A stretch of DNA of 64,000 bases from Laccaria trichodermophora (Eukaryota; Basidiomycota; Agaricomycetes; Agaricales; Hydnangiaceae). A model generated the notes under the pieces. It ran no database searches. It was not told the origin of the DNA and was given only the letters and a program-made list of their open reading frames with translations. Shown here one piece after another: positions 23,301 through 34,298 of this stretch. Within the stretch, counting starts at the first letter, position 1. Every line of letters begins with the position of its first letter. The position numbers were made by a program, and so were the translations under genes. Where the stretch lies: the NCBI GenBank assembly GCA_018417955.1, contig JACTVC010000036.1:372001-436000 (forward strand). Reading direction: 5' to 3'.

Positions 23301-23955
23301 TCTTTCTCGCCCATCTTCTCAATGTCTGATCCGTCTTGGATCCGTCGTCAGCAGCACCCTCCAGAACATCGTCATCTCCATCTGGTACTATGTTTTCGTC
23401 ATTCGCTGCAGTATGCTTCAGCATCTCTTTTGTCATTCTCTCTCTATCCTACGAAGGTCCGTTCCAGTCCACATCCTTTCTTTGCCTGCCACCCTAGGTA
23501 AAGACTTCAAAGTTAGACAAGGTCCTGACTAGGGGAAAGTCGTTGTCGTTGTCGACGTCACGGATGAGATCGGGTACGGCATCATCATGTGATACGCAAA
23601 CGTACTATAATTGGCTTGGCGCAAACTGCGGGTGAGCCCCGCTTTTTTCGACGCATACATACAGGTTTGCTTATGGTATATGCGCATATACCCCATTGCA
23701 GGTCAGTATATGCGTTCACCTTTCGCTCTGTTGTTAACATCGTGTATTGTCATGCATTCATAAGCGACAGAGACGAATCCCAAGATGTAAGTCTTCGCCA
23801 GGTCCATGGACATATCCTACTCGCTGATCTCAACACGCTTTTGGCGAAGAAGAGTACACTGTGACCCATTCCCCATTGTGGGTGCCCATTTTAGTTAGGA
23901 CAACCAGCGCGAGCGCATACATGTAAGATATAGCTAGGCTGTATTTCTGATCGTA
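23301..23955. other. intergenic, nothing supported
   Basis: Short frames only. No homology to neighbouring families was seen beyond the carboxylesterase fragment. Confidence 0.35.
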
Positions 23956-24470
23956 TTATTGAACAATCCTGGCGGTGGTCCCAGGCGAAGAACTGAGGTC
24001 GAGGATAAAGTTGCGGGCCAATTGCGCAACCTCATCCTCATATCTCAAACCATTTCTAGGCCTCATTGTATGGAAAGATTGTGAGTTTTGTTGCTGGCCT
24101 TCTTTACTCAATTTTGATACCCATGCATAGTATATCTTTGGCTGTATTTCAGAGAGAAAAAGCCCAACTAACATACACTGAATTGTTCATTAACGTGTTT
24201 GTTTCCAGGCTCCGCATCTGCACTTCCATATCTAGAATTGTGCTACGACAATTGTCGCAAACACTGCCAAGCATGGAGTTCTTCATGAAGGAGGCAGGGA
24301 AGGTGGGCGGAGTTGGGGTTGTGAGTTTATCCACCCATAGCGTCAAGGTTGCATACTTCTGGGTAAGGTTCACCTTCGCGCTTTCGCTTTCCTTTTGAAG
24401 ACTGGCAGTCATTTCATCTTGTAGCCTTGAATCCCATTTGTGAAGAAATTTGGAATTGGCTGGCGACGAA
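23956..24470 (-). CDS. candidate small gene or C-terminal gene fragment
   Basis: Two open segments on the minus strand join across a plausible 53-bp intron (GTTAATG near 24194 to ATACAG near 24142). The first segment reads SRLQDEMTASLQKESESAKVN then TLWVDKLTTPTPPTFPASF and GSVCDNCRSTILDMEVQMRSLE. The second ends LARNFILDLSSSPGTTARIVQ before the TAA at 23956. Composition and splicing look like a host protein. The start is not clear and the sequence just upstream, near the LINE insertion, gives no further exon. Family not recognised. Confidence 0.35.
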
Positions 24471-24713
24471 GTTGGGACTCAGGAAGAAGACAACGCAATT
24501 TGTGTGAGGCATTTTTGTCCCCCAGGGTGTTTCGGGGTTACTTGTATTTTCATTGCAAGAATCGATATCACTTGTACCTTCGCCTCTTTTGATCCTGTAT
24601 CACATATTTTTTACGTGGCTTCAAAGCATTTAGAATGGCAGCCTTTTGTACTAGGTATTGAAATTGATTATTTCCCCAGGACACAGGTCTCACAGATTCC
24701 CTTTAACAGCCCT

Positions 24714-24726
24714 AAGGCCTAAACTT
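24714..24726. repeat. LINE target-site duplication, left copy
   Basis: AAGGCCTAAACTT, identical to 36001-36013. Confidence 0.85.
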
Positions 24727-25200
24727 TCCTTCTAGCTGACTTGAACGACTGACTGCAGGAAACGATGAATGGGAGGGTGTAGCAGCCTGTTATTGTCTAG
24801 GACAGCATATACCACATCCGGACCATGGCAACACTGGATAGTCTCCAGCTGTTGGCCTAAGAGAACTAAATCCTCTGTCGGTGCATTTCTGGGTAATTCA
24901 GAAAATGCGCTTGAGTTGATTCCCTTCTACATTTGATTGGGATAAGTCCACTGGGGCCAGCAGAGCAGCGGGTGAGATTCCTTCCTCCACCATGTAGGAA
25001 GCTACTGGAGGGCATTGTGCCAGGTAGCGCTAGTAGGGTCTGGACCATCAGGTGTTTGACTCCGAACACCTATATGGGAGGCACAAGCTGCAGTAGGGCT
25101 CTTGCTGGGCCAAACCCAGTGGTGACCAATAAGTGTTGGGCCTTGCAAGAGAACCCTTTAAGTTGGCCGTTATCACCTTGGGTCGCTGAAGAAACACACC

Positions 25201-25945
25201 ATGTTCGAAGGCAAGGCCATAGGGTCCATACTAGTGGTGTGGATGTTACAGGGATGCCCAGAGGTAGGGAAGGTGACGATTACCAGTTATACTGACAGCC
25301 AGGCCTTTATCAAAGCAACGGGGGCAAGGAAGTCAGGATCCAGGCAATACCTCGTCATGGAGTATCTGAGGCTGACAGAAGCCATGACTGACGGATCTGA
25401 TGACTTCAACCCCACAGGCACTGCAAAGTTTGCACTGAAGTGGGTGGCAGTGCATGAGGGGGTGATAGGGAATGAGAGGGTCAACGAAGAGGCGAAGAAG
25501 GCAGCACAGGGGGAGTCGAGCCCAATGGAGGAGCTTCCACCAATTCTGCGCAAACGCCTACCACTTAGTGCAGTGGCAGTTAAGCAGGACTTTGCAGAGA
25601 AGCAGAAGGTCAAGTGGCTGGAGGCATGGAAGGTGTCACTGCATTATGCGAAGTTCCAACATGTGGACCCAGACTTCCCCTTCAACAAGTACAGGAAAAT
25701 CAGCAACAAGCTCTCCAGGGTGCAGGCGAGCTTACTGATGCAGATACGGACAGGGCATATCCCCCTGAACAGCTATCTACACTGCATCAACAAGGTGGCA
25801 AACAGGCGCTGCAATGCATGCTGGGGAATCGGCCAGATTTCGGTGCCAGAGACAGTCATACACTTCCTCTTCAAGTGTCAAGCATACGCAGGGGAGAGGT
25901 ACAACATGGACAGGGTGCTAGGTCGCCACTCAAGAGACCTGCAGG
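25201..25945 (+). pseudogene. LINE ORF2 remnant: RNase H and C-terminal region
   Basis: The frame contains an RNase H-like domain (SYTDSQAFIKATG, then WVAVHEGVIGNERVNEEAKKAA with the H…GN..VNE.A pattern). A Cys/His segment follows (RRCNACWGIGQ…TVIHFLFKCQAY), as found at the C-terminus of RNase H-bearing fungal LINEs. It is interrupted at 25945 by the gypsy element. The last 40 or so codons (GILESMDRIRELLKFVGRM…) lie at 35342-35466, after the element, and end in TGA. Excising the insertion with one copy of CAGG restores the frame. N-terminal RT and endonuclease are absent. Confidence 0.8.
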
Positions 25946-26984
25946 TGTGGAAGTGCAGAATGACCCATTCATGGCACTTCCGTTTATTAGTTGTTTTTTT
26001 TATACACTTTGATTTTTCTTTTTTTTCTTTATTTTTTAGACCTTTGAAGTTTTTCATTTTAACGTCTACACGACGCGCTATCGAAGTCCCAAACGAATGA
26101 CGCAATATCTGGCAACTTACAGGAAACGGTACCCTCGTATGACATCATCTCCGGATACTTCTTTGATTACGATTTCCTTGCGTCAACTTGAAGGATTTGG
26201 GATTCAAGAATTCATTTTTGTACGCACACCTTTCGTATATTTTTCATTTTATTTCGTTTCATTACTTCTAACGTTTTCTCATGAGACCGATGCCTTTTCC
26301 AAGAGCTGGACGGTAGGGTAGAGTTGTCGACGACTGGGGCGCTCGCGTTGAGGGCGGCGACGCGCACGTAAATAAGCTCCCCCAGTGTCGTTCAATTCCC
26401 CGAGCAATCCCCAGCTCAAAGATTTGGTTGAGGAATCATGCGGGAGGCATAAGTTTTATTGTTTATTTTTATTTTTGATACCTTTCTTCTTTTTCTAAAA
26501 TTAGAACCTTTGGGGACAGGCAACACGAGAGAACGTGTCGAATGCCTTGTGATTATTATTTGTGTATAAAAGGTGTCCTCCCACCTGTCGAATGGAGTAC
26601 CTTTTTCCCCCTTCCTTTGACTCCCCCCTCACGAAGATTCCTTAAGATTTTAAGTCATTTTACGCACAACGCACTCCCTCCCTCTTGAACTCGTCGACTT
26701 CGGCTTTCAATTGGACCCTTCAAGAAGATTTTCCCTTGCACACCAAGACGCAACATCCCTTTCGTCGAAACGCATCAAGCGCGTCGAAAGACTCACGCCG
26801 CTTTTTCTAAGCGCTCACCAAAGTGCTCACGCCACACGTCTTAAGCTTTTTAGGTTTTATCAACGCTACGTACTCTTTTAGTCTCTCCCTTTGTCCATTG
26901 ACATTCTCGTTTCTCCCTTTTTCCTTTGTACTCGAGGTCGACGACCGATTTCCGTTTCTTCTGTTGAACTTTCGTTCTTCCTCA
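25946..26984 (+). repeat. 5' LTR of the gypsy element
   Basis: 1039 bp, TG…CA ends. It contains a TATA-like TATAAAAG at 26565-26572 and a C/T-rich downstream half. Compared with the 3' LTR it has five single-base differences and no length change. Confidence 0.93.
26565..26572 (+). promoter_or_regulatory. TATA-like box in the 5' LTR
   Basis: TATAAAAG inside the LTR, about 420 bp before the LTR end. The same motif is present in the 3' LTR near 34918. It is a likely core promoter for the genomic transcript; the transcription start was not determined. Confidence 0.5.
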
Positions 26985-26985
26985 G

Positions 26986-27003
26986 TGGTGACCGAGACAG
27001 GGG
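26986..27003 (+). promoter_or_regulatory. putative primer-binding site
   Basis: TGGTGACCGAGACAGGGG begins one base after the 5' LTR. TGG matches the CCA end of a tRNA. I could not assign the primer tRNA. Confidence 0.4.
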
Positions 27004-27360
27004 ATCGGTATTCCGTTCGACCTCCTCTTCTGAGCATTGAAAACTCAAATCGGTAGGGTTTTCTTCATTGTTCTCGCGCTGATTACTCGGTTTTCAGACG
27101 CATATATTCGAAAAATCTCCTGATTCGCACTTTGGTACGTTCGCTCCCTTCGTTTGTGCGCTGATTACTCGGTTCTCAGACGCATAAATTTCATTTGCAC
27201 CCCCCAAAAACCTGATCGGCTTATACACGATCGACCAACTTTGCTTCCAAGCTGTCCACTTGTTCTTGAAGTTCAAAGGCTATCGATTCATACGCATATA
27301 CGCTGAGTTCTTTATACGTCCCCCTTTCATTTTAAATTTTCTCTCTATCATTTTTTCGTT

Positions 27361-29916
27361 ATGAGTCCCGGTGATGAGCAGACGTTGCCTGAAGAGAATT
27401 CGGTTAAATCTTCTCCTTCTGATATGAGTCTCAATGCTACGCTTGGGATTCCTATGCCTACCCCGGGAACGTCAGGCGCTCCCAAATTCAAGGGAAAGCG
27501 TGTCTCCGACTTTTTAGACTCACTTGAGCAGCATGCGGACAGCGCTCGCATTTCCCATTCGCTTTTACCAGGCTATGTCCTCCGATATTGTGATACTAAA
27601 GTTAGGACAGTTATTGGCGCTTCACCCTTTCTAGCTGGAGATGATTGGGTTTCGACAAGGGTATTCTTGGACGACCTTTATGGGTCGAATGACTCTGTCC
27701 CTCTCAACTCTCCTGATAGGTTACGGCAGTGGTGCTCTAAACACGGAGAGACGGGCAACATTTCTTCTCGGAAGGACGTGGACAAGTATTACCGAGATTT
27801 TACCGCTTTATCGTCCGATTTACCGCCAGAAAGAATGCTTGCTAACGATAAATATCTCTGTTTTTACAGAGGAATTCCGTCTACTTTACGCGTACGAATT
27901 AAGAAGCGTATTCCCGCCGCCAACCTCAAAACGTCTTCACCCCCCTCAACGGCGACACTACTTGGTCTGTTAAGAGCCAAGTTTGATGAAGAAGATTTGG
28001 ATGCAAAGACAACAAATGCGGACGTGGATCTAGACTCCGACTCGGATTCGAGTTCTAGTGACTCCGACGAAGACATCGATAAGGTCATCCTTACGAAGAA
28101 AAAGAAGAAACCTTCGAAAAAGGTCACATTTGAGAAGACAGTTCCAGCAGCGCCGATAGTCGAGCCAATCGGTATTAGTCCAGTCGATCGACTCACGAAA
28201 CAGATGGAAGACTTGAGGCTTGCCCACGCTGAGTTTTTGCGCTCTGTTAATATAACTCCCAACGCAAACCTGACTAACCAGCAAATTTTGAAAGAAGCTA
28301 GATGTTTCTTTTGTGACAAGACTACGCATAGGCTTGGCCTGAAATTCTGTCCAGAAGTCGAGGTATGTATCAAAGAGGGTTTGGTTGCTTACACGCCTCT
28401 TGGTAGGTTAGCGCATACTGATGGATCAGAACTTCCTCGCGCTTTTGGAAGCGACGGTGGCGTTGCCAAAGTTTTGAGGGAACAACATGCCGCTTCCAGT
28501 CATTTAAAAGGTAAGGCCAGGGAGGTCTCTAGAGACCTACCTCCCCACATGGCCAACTATGCCGGTCTACTGTTTGATGGTCAAGAAGTCTTGTCCTCCG
28601 AGGTTTTCAACGCGTCCCCTTCTACAATCATCCCGGAATGGCGCGCATCTCCTTCTTCGACGCTTGCAGTCACTCGCTCTCAAAAAGATAAGGAAACACG
28701 TTTTGATCCTATCAAGCGCCCCGAGAAACGGGAAACCGAAACTAAGTCTATTCCTAAACCAAAGACGAACCAAACTAAAACCCCCATTCCTACTCTTAGC
28801 AACCTTAGGCTGGCAATCGCCCCAGTTCAATCTACCCCTCAAGCATTTAATTTGCGTCCACCCGCAGCCAACACGGAAGAAGCGTTTAAAAATCGTAGGG
28901 CCACGCTGCCTTCAAAAGCCAAGGACGTAGAGATGAAGGATGCTAATGTGAAAGCTAAGTCGAACCCTTCTTACCACTTTACGTCTGATATACAGGAAAT
29001 GTATGACCTAGATAAGATCGTCCAAGAAAAAGTCAACAAAACGCTCGTGCATCTCGAATTAGGGGAGCTTCTAGCGATTTCGGCCTTCCTGCAGAAGTCA
29101 GTCAGCAACATGACAAAGACATGTCGGGAGTATGTCTCCAAACCTGTCATAGCGAATGTTGTCGAAGTACTTGAGGACGCTGATTGGGAAGAAGAGGAGG
29201 GTTCATCTTCGGATTTAATTGGGGAATACGACTCCGATGACGAAGACTACTACCGTTCCCTTCCTACAGCTGAGTCTTCTACTAATTCTGGGTTTATCGA
29301 GTCACACGTCGGCCTCGAATTTAACGAATCCTCAGAGTCTAAAGAAGAAATTTTAATACGATACGCTTCCGCCGTGAAAATTCACCTCACGCCACAGCCG
29401 CTTTTTGCAATGGTTACAGGACGTTTTAGGGGAAAGTTTGCTGGACTCGACGTTGTTTTTATGGTTGATACCGGATCCGAGCTGAACTTAATGTCACAGG
29501 AGTTTTATGACAGGACGAACTTGGCCATAGACCTTGACGGGACGCGCTGGTCTCTCAAAGGGATTAATGGACGGCCTGTTCCCTTAGGTGGTTGCGTCCG
29601 CGACGCGGAGATAAAGGTTTCTGGTAGGCGATTCGACCACCATGTTTTCGTTAGCAGGGAAGGTACTGGCAAGCAAGAGATCATTCTTGGGCAGCCCTGG
29701 CTCCAGTGGTACTCGGCTTCGATTCAATACACACGTCAAGGTTCGATGAACATGCGGATTTGGCAAGAAGGCGATGGAGACAAGCATGGCTGTCATCAAG
29801 GCCCTTCCATTTTGATCCCTCTCTGCACGCCAAACGCTCCTCGCAACACATCTTCGCTTAATATGGGAAATCACCCAAGAGTCGAAGAAGTCGTAGATGA
29901 AGATTCGGGAAAATGA
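27361..29916 (+). CDS. gypsy Gag-protease polyprotein (851 aa)
   Basis: The ATG at 27361 follows a 376-bp leader. The N-terminal 250 residues form the capsid-like region (KFKGKRVSDFLDSLEQHA…). A Ser/Asp/Glu-rich stretch (DSDSDSSSSDSDED) and Lys-rich segment (KKKKKPSKK) follow. Near residue 320 an unusual knuckle reads CFFCDKTTHRLGLKFC (C-x2-C-x4-H-x6-C instead of x4). The aspartic protease lies near residues 690-780: VVFMVDTGSELNLMS with the DTG active site, then ILGQPWL. The stop codon overlaps the pol start by four bases (ATGA at 29913-29916). The frame is intact. Confidence 0.92.
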   Translation: MSPGDEQTLPEENSVKSSPSDMSLNATLGIPMPTPGTSGAPKFKGKRVSDFLDSLEQHADSARISHSLLPGYVLRYCDTKVRTVIGASPFLAGDDWVSTRVFLDDLYGSNDSVPLNSPDRLRQWCSKHGETGNISSRKDVDKYYRDFTALSSDLPPERMLANDKYLCFYRGIPSTLRVRIKKRIPAANLKTSSPPSTATLLGLLRAKFDEEDLDAKTTNADVDLDSDSDSSSSDSDEDIDKVILTKKKKKPSKKVTFEKTVPAAPIVEPIGISPVDRLTKQMEDLRLAHAEFLRSVNITPNANLTNQQILKEARCFFCDKTTHRLGLKFCPEVEVCIKEGLVAYTPLGRLAHTDGSELPRAFGSDGGVAKVLREQHAASSHLKGKAREVSRDLPPHMANYAGLLFDGQEVLSSEVFNASPSTIIPEWRASPSSTLAVTRSQKDKETRFDPIKRPEKRETETKSIPKPKTNQTKTPIPTLSNLRLAIAPVQSTPQAFNLRPPAANTEEAFKNRRATLPSKAKDVEMKDANVKAKSNPSYHFTSDIQEMYDLDKIVQEKVNKTLVHLELGELLAISAFLQKSVSNMTKTCREYVSKPVIANVVEVLEDADWEEEEGSSSDLIGEYDSDDEDYYRSLPTAESSTNSGFIESHVGLEFNESSESKEEILIRYASAVKIHLTPQPLFAMVTGRFRGKFAGLDVVFMVDTGSELNLMSQEFYDRTNLAIDLDGTRWSLKGINGRPVPLGGCVRDAEIKVSGRRFDHHVFVSREGTGKQEIILGQPWLQWYSASIQYTRQGSMNMRIWQEGDGDKHGCHQGPSILIPLCTPNAPRNTSSLNMGNHPRVEEVVDEDSGK

Positions 29917-32900
29917 AGACGGGCGCGTATCCCGAGCCTGGACTTGACCAGGACGCGTCCGTTCCTACACTTGGGCGGTCGCTTTATTCGTTGATGGGAA
30001 CATATGGATTTGACTCTTCTCCTTTTGCCTCCAAACTAGAACCTCCCGAAACTTACGATTTTATTTTACAGAATGTTGCGCATTGTTCTCCCCGAACTTC
30101 TCGTCCTCTTTTAACGCCTTGGACTCGTCGTGCTCTCACTTACGAATCAAATCCACTTCAAACTCGCACCAAATACAAAACTGTCGATAAGAAAGTCCGG
30201 CCTGTCCCAAGTTATATGCCGGACCCTGCTGGGCAAGTGTTTCGTCCAGTTACAATACCTTCACTACCTCCGCTTCCTTTAGATCCGCCGTCTCTTCAAG
30301 ATTTTATTCCTACACAACGTCTATCCCTTGACCGCCTGGAGAAGATTTTGACAAGCGTACCTCGAGGATTTCTGAAACCTCGAGAAATTGATCTGTTGGT
30401 TTTCGTTTTGCAGACGCGGCAACAGGCTTTAGCTTTTGAAGATTCAGAACGAGGGACATTCTCTGACAAATATTTTCCAGACTACGATATACCGGTGATA
30501 GAACACATCCCTTGGGTTCAAGCCCCAATTCGCATACCAAAATCCATAGAAGACACGGTGCGCCAAATGCTCCTCGATCAGAAGGCCGCTGGAAAATATG
30601 AATACTCGACGGCGTCTTATCGCTCGAGAATTTTCGCTGTCAGTAAGCCCAAAGGAGGTATTCGCTTGGTGGCGGATGTTCAAGAGCTCAACCGCATGAC
30701 GGTGCGTGATGCCGGACTCCCTCCTAGAACTGACGACTTTGCAGAGAGTTTTGTTGGCCATGTAATCTATGGGCTCGCTGACTTGTTCTCTGGATATGAC
30801 GGAAGGAGGCTAGCTGTAACATCAAGACCTCTCACAACCTTTAGCTGTTTATTAGGACCCCTCCGGTCCTGCGTACTACCTCAAGGCGCAACAAACTCGC
30901 TGCCTGAATTTCAGCGCTGCACGACTCATACCTTACAAGACGAGATTCCCAAGAATGGGAATGTATTCGTCGACGACGTTGGATTGAAAGGTCCCATGAC
31001 AACTTACAACGACACTGAGATTGCTCCTGGCATCAGGCACTACGTCTACGAGTATGCGACTACCCTTGATCGATTTCTGATGCGCTTTATTCAAGCAGGG
31101 ATCACCGCTTCTGGCAAGAAGTTAGTGCTTGCGACCCCACGTTTGCACATCGTAGGCACAATCGTCTCGAAAGAAGGTTGGCACCTTGAACATGGCCTAG
31201 TCACGAAGATCCTGAACTGGGGTCCCTTAACGAGTGTCACTGACGTTCGCTCTTTCCTCGGAACAGCTGGTGTGGGAAGAAAATGGATACGTGGTTTTTC
31301 AATTATAGCAAAACCACTGACGCTTCTCACTAAAATAGCAGTCCAACGGCAGTTCTTCTTTTCTGAAGAAGCAGAAGCAGCCCAAAATGAGCTCAAGCGC
31401 CTCGTTTCGACCGCTCCAGTACTCGTCAAGTTAGATTATGATGCCGCGAAACTTTTCACACATCAAGATTCATTACCTCGGCCCTCGGAGAATGGTCTGG
31501 TCATAATCGCTGTTGACTCTTGTCAGAACGGTTCTGGTTGGATTTTATACCAGATGGTTGAAAAAGATAAACACCCGGTGATTTACGGATCTTGTACCTT
31601 TAACGATGCTGAATCCTGCTATTCACAGGCAAAATTGGAACTTTATGGTGTGTTTCGAGCAGTCAAGGATCTTCGGCATAGAGTTTGGGGAATTCACTTC
31701 CGTATCGACGTCGACGCAAAGTTTTTGATCGAGATGGTAAAGCAACCGGATCTTCCAAACGCGCCCATGACGCGCTGGATTTCGTATATTGCACTTTTCG
31801 ACTACGTGATGAATCATGTACCAGCACAATCCCACGCAGGCGCTGATGGCCTGTCTCGGCGAAAACGTACTCCCGAGGATTCAGAAGACGAAGACGCAGA
31901 AGAGTACCTGGATAAGTTCATGGGTTCTGGCCTTCTCGTTTCTCCCCCTCCTCCATCCTGTTCATTGATAAATTTCTTATCCTCCAAGTCGCTTAACACA
32001 TTCCGACCAACTTGCTTGGACAACAATTTCTTCCAGGATCTCCTGTTGACTATGCGGCGCACTCCTCGCACTCCCTACACTTCGTTTCGAACTACAACGA
32101 TTGCTGACGACCTTTCTATCCTTAGCGTAGAAGATCCCATTTCTTCCTTAGTTGTCGAACTTCAAAGGATAAAGCAAGAGCGTTACAACCCTTCTGAAAA
32201 GGAGTGTGGCAAGAAATCACTTGTTAAGCGTTCCCTCCTTTCAATTACAGATGATTTTTCGTACACAGGGCACGAGTTTGAACACCGAAAAATCTGTACC
32301 CCTGTATTAGCAACGTGCTCACTCGGGGAGGAAGTCTTCACTCTGGAGCTGAGCCATTACCGGCGTTCTTATATGTCTTCCTTGGAACCAGGTGCGCCTC
32401 GGCCTTCAGTATCTGATGAATCCACTTTGCAGGGAATTCCAGACCCAGCGCTTAGGACCGACAACAGAATTAATTACGAAGACGTTCCCCCTCTTACGAA
32501 CGTAACCTGCGCGACACACTCTTTTGGCGTCAAGGACAAAGATTCGCCGGAGATGTGGCAAGAGATCATCACTTACCTCAAGACGGATGTTTTGCCTTTA
32601 CGTTGTGAAGACCCGACTGAGCGCAAGTCGTTTATTCGAAAATCAAAGAACTACCTTCATGATGGAGATCGTTTATGGAAAATTGAGTTTAAAGGGAAGA
32701 TTCCTCGTCTAGTAATCATCGACGTTGACCGCCATTCAGCCTTGATAGCAGAAGCCCACAATGATGTTGGACATCGAGGACGTGACGCAACATACAAGAC
32801 CCTGTCCGAACGTTTCTTCTGGCCAAACATGTTCGACCAGGTCGCTTATTTCATACGCTCCTGCAACATTTGCCAATTGCGTTCAAAAACACGCCCTGTT

Positions 32901-34217
32901 GTCGCTTTCAGCCCAACGTGGAATTCAGGGATCCTACGGAGGTTTGACTTGGATACTGTCCACATGCCAGATGGCGTCGGCGGTATGCATTATTTGTTGC
33001 AAGCCACTGACCCCTCTATGTCTTGGGTAGAAGCGCGTGCGGTAAGGCGAGCGAATTCGGAATCTTGGGCGAAGTTTTTATACGAGGAAGTCTACTGTCG
33101 ATTCGGGTCTATTCTACTCTGCCTAATCGATGGCGGGTCCGAATTCAAAGGCGCGGTCGAGATACTCTTCAAACAATATGGTGTTGTCGCTATCGTCTCC
33201 TCTCCTTATCACCCTGAAGGCAATGGTCACGCGGAACGCTCTCATCAAACTCTCGTCAATTCGATTCTTCGAGCTTGTGGAGAGGACGCTTCTCGATGGC
33301 CGCTATATGTACATGCAGGCCTATGGGCTATGCGTTGCTCAACTTCTCGAGTAACGGGGTACCCTCCCTATTTTCTTCTTTATGGCCGTCATCCCTTTTT
33401 CGGCTTTGACTTCGCTGATAGAACTTGGGACACCCTAGATTGGCATGCCGTCAGTTCCACTGAAGATCTCCTCGCTTTATGAATGCAACAAATCCTTCGA
33501 CGTGACAAGAAGCTGGTCCTTGCTTTAGAACAACAGAAGCGCGTGTGTCAACGGGCTGTTGACGACTTTAACCGTAAGCACGAACATTATCTCTCTTCTG
33601 GTTCTTTTATCATTGGGACTTGGGTTCTCTTGCACGAGACATGGCTGGATTCCCAGATGGGAAACAAAGGAGCATTGCGTTGGACTGGTCCATATATTGT
33701 TCATTGTCAGTTACGTGACACGACTTATCAGTTGAGAGAGCTTGATGGGACAGTGATGCGAGGGTCTGTTGCCGCTAACCGTTTAAAGGTCTTTTACTAC
33801 CGAGAAGAACACCAAACAGTGCGAACGGTCCAACCCACCGAATTTTCTCTGCACATAGCGGCATCCTCATCATCTTCATTACACGCATCAACAGTTATAG
33901 GAACTCTCAACCAGGATCTGATCGTCACTCCTCCCTTCCCAGTATCAGTGAAGGTCGGCGTTGCACACTCTCCAGAAAATCCCTCCCTCGCCTTCTTCAC
34001 TTCCGTTACTCCGTTTGTGTATACGTCACACAGTCTTCACTATCGTTACCATCCCACAATTGCAGAGCTCGACCCTTTGGACTGCAACCCTGTTCAATAC
34101 ATTCGTTACACCGCCTCTTCAAGCATCGCGAATGACCATATCCATGAAAGCCTTCTTGAAAGATCAAACATTCGCGAACTCGAAGCTTGGGCTCTCGCCG
34201 CTCTCCCCCTCCGCTGA
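29913..34217 (+). pseudogene. gypsy Pol (RT-RNaseH-integrase) with one in-frame stop
   Basis: The first part (29913-33482, 1189 aa) contains RT (SKPKGGIRLVADVQELNRM, LPQGATNSLPEFQRC and the active site FVDDVG), RNase H (IIAVDSCQNGSGWILYQ … KLELYGVFRAVKDL), and the integrase HHCC zinc finger (HNDVGHRGR … CNICQLR). The DDE core follows (DLDTVHMPD, LIDGGSEFKG, SSPYHPEGNGHAERS). A TGA at 33480-33482 ends this part. The same frame resumes immediately to 34217 and encodes the integrase C-terminal GPY/F-like module (ALRWTGPYIVHCQLRDTTYQLRELDG). Related elements have an arginine at the stop position as I recall, so this is probably one CGA to TGA change. Confidence 0.9.
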
Positions 34218-34298
34218 GTTTCTTTTTTATTTTTGTTGAACACTTTCTTGGCCTCTGTCCGAAACGATGGGGGCATCGTTTTAAATTTTCTCTCTATT

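Noticed and set aside
25961..26321. Open frames inside the LTRs (also at 34187-34674)
   Set aside because: They occur in both LTR copies, are short, and coincide with promoter-type sequence.
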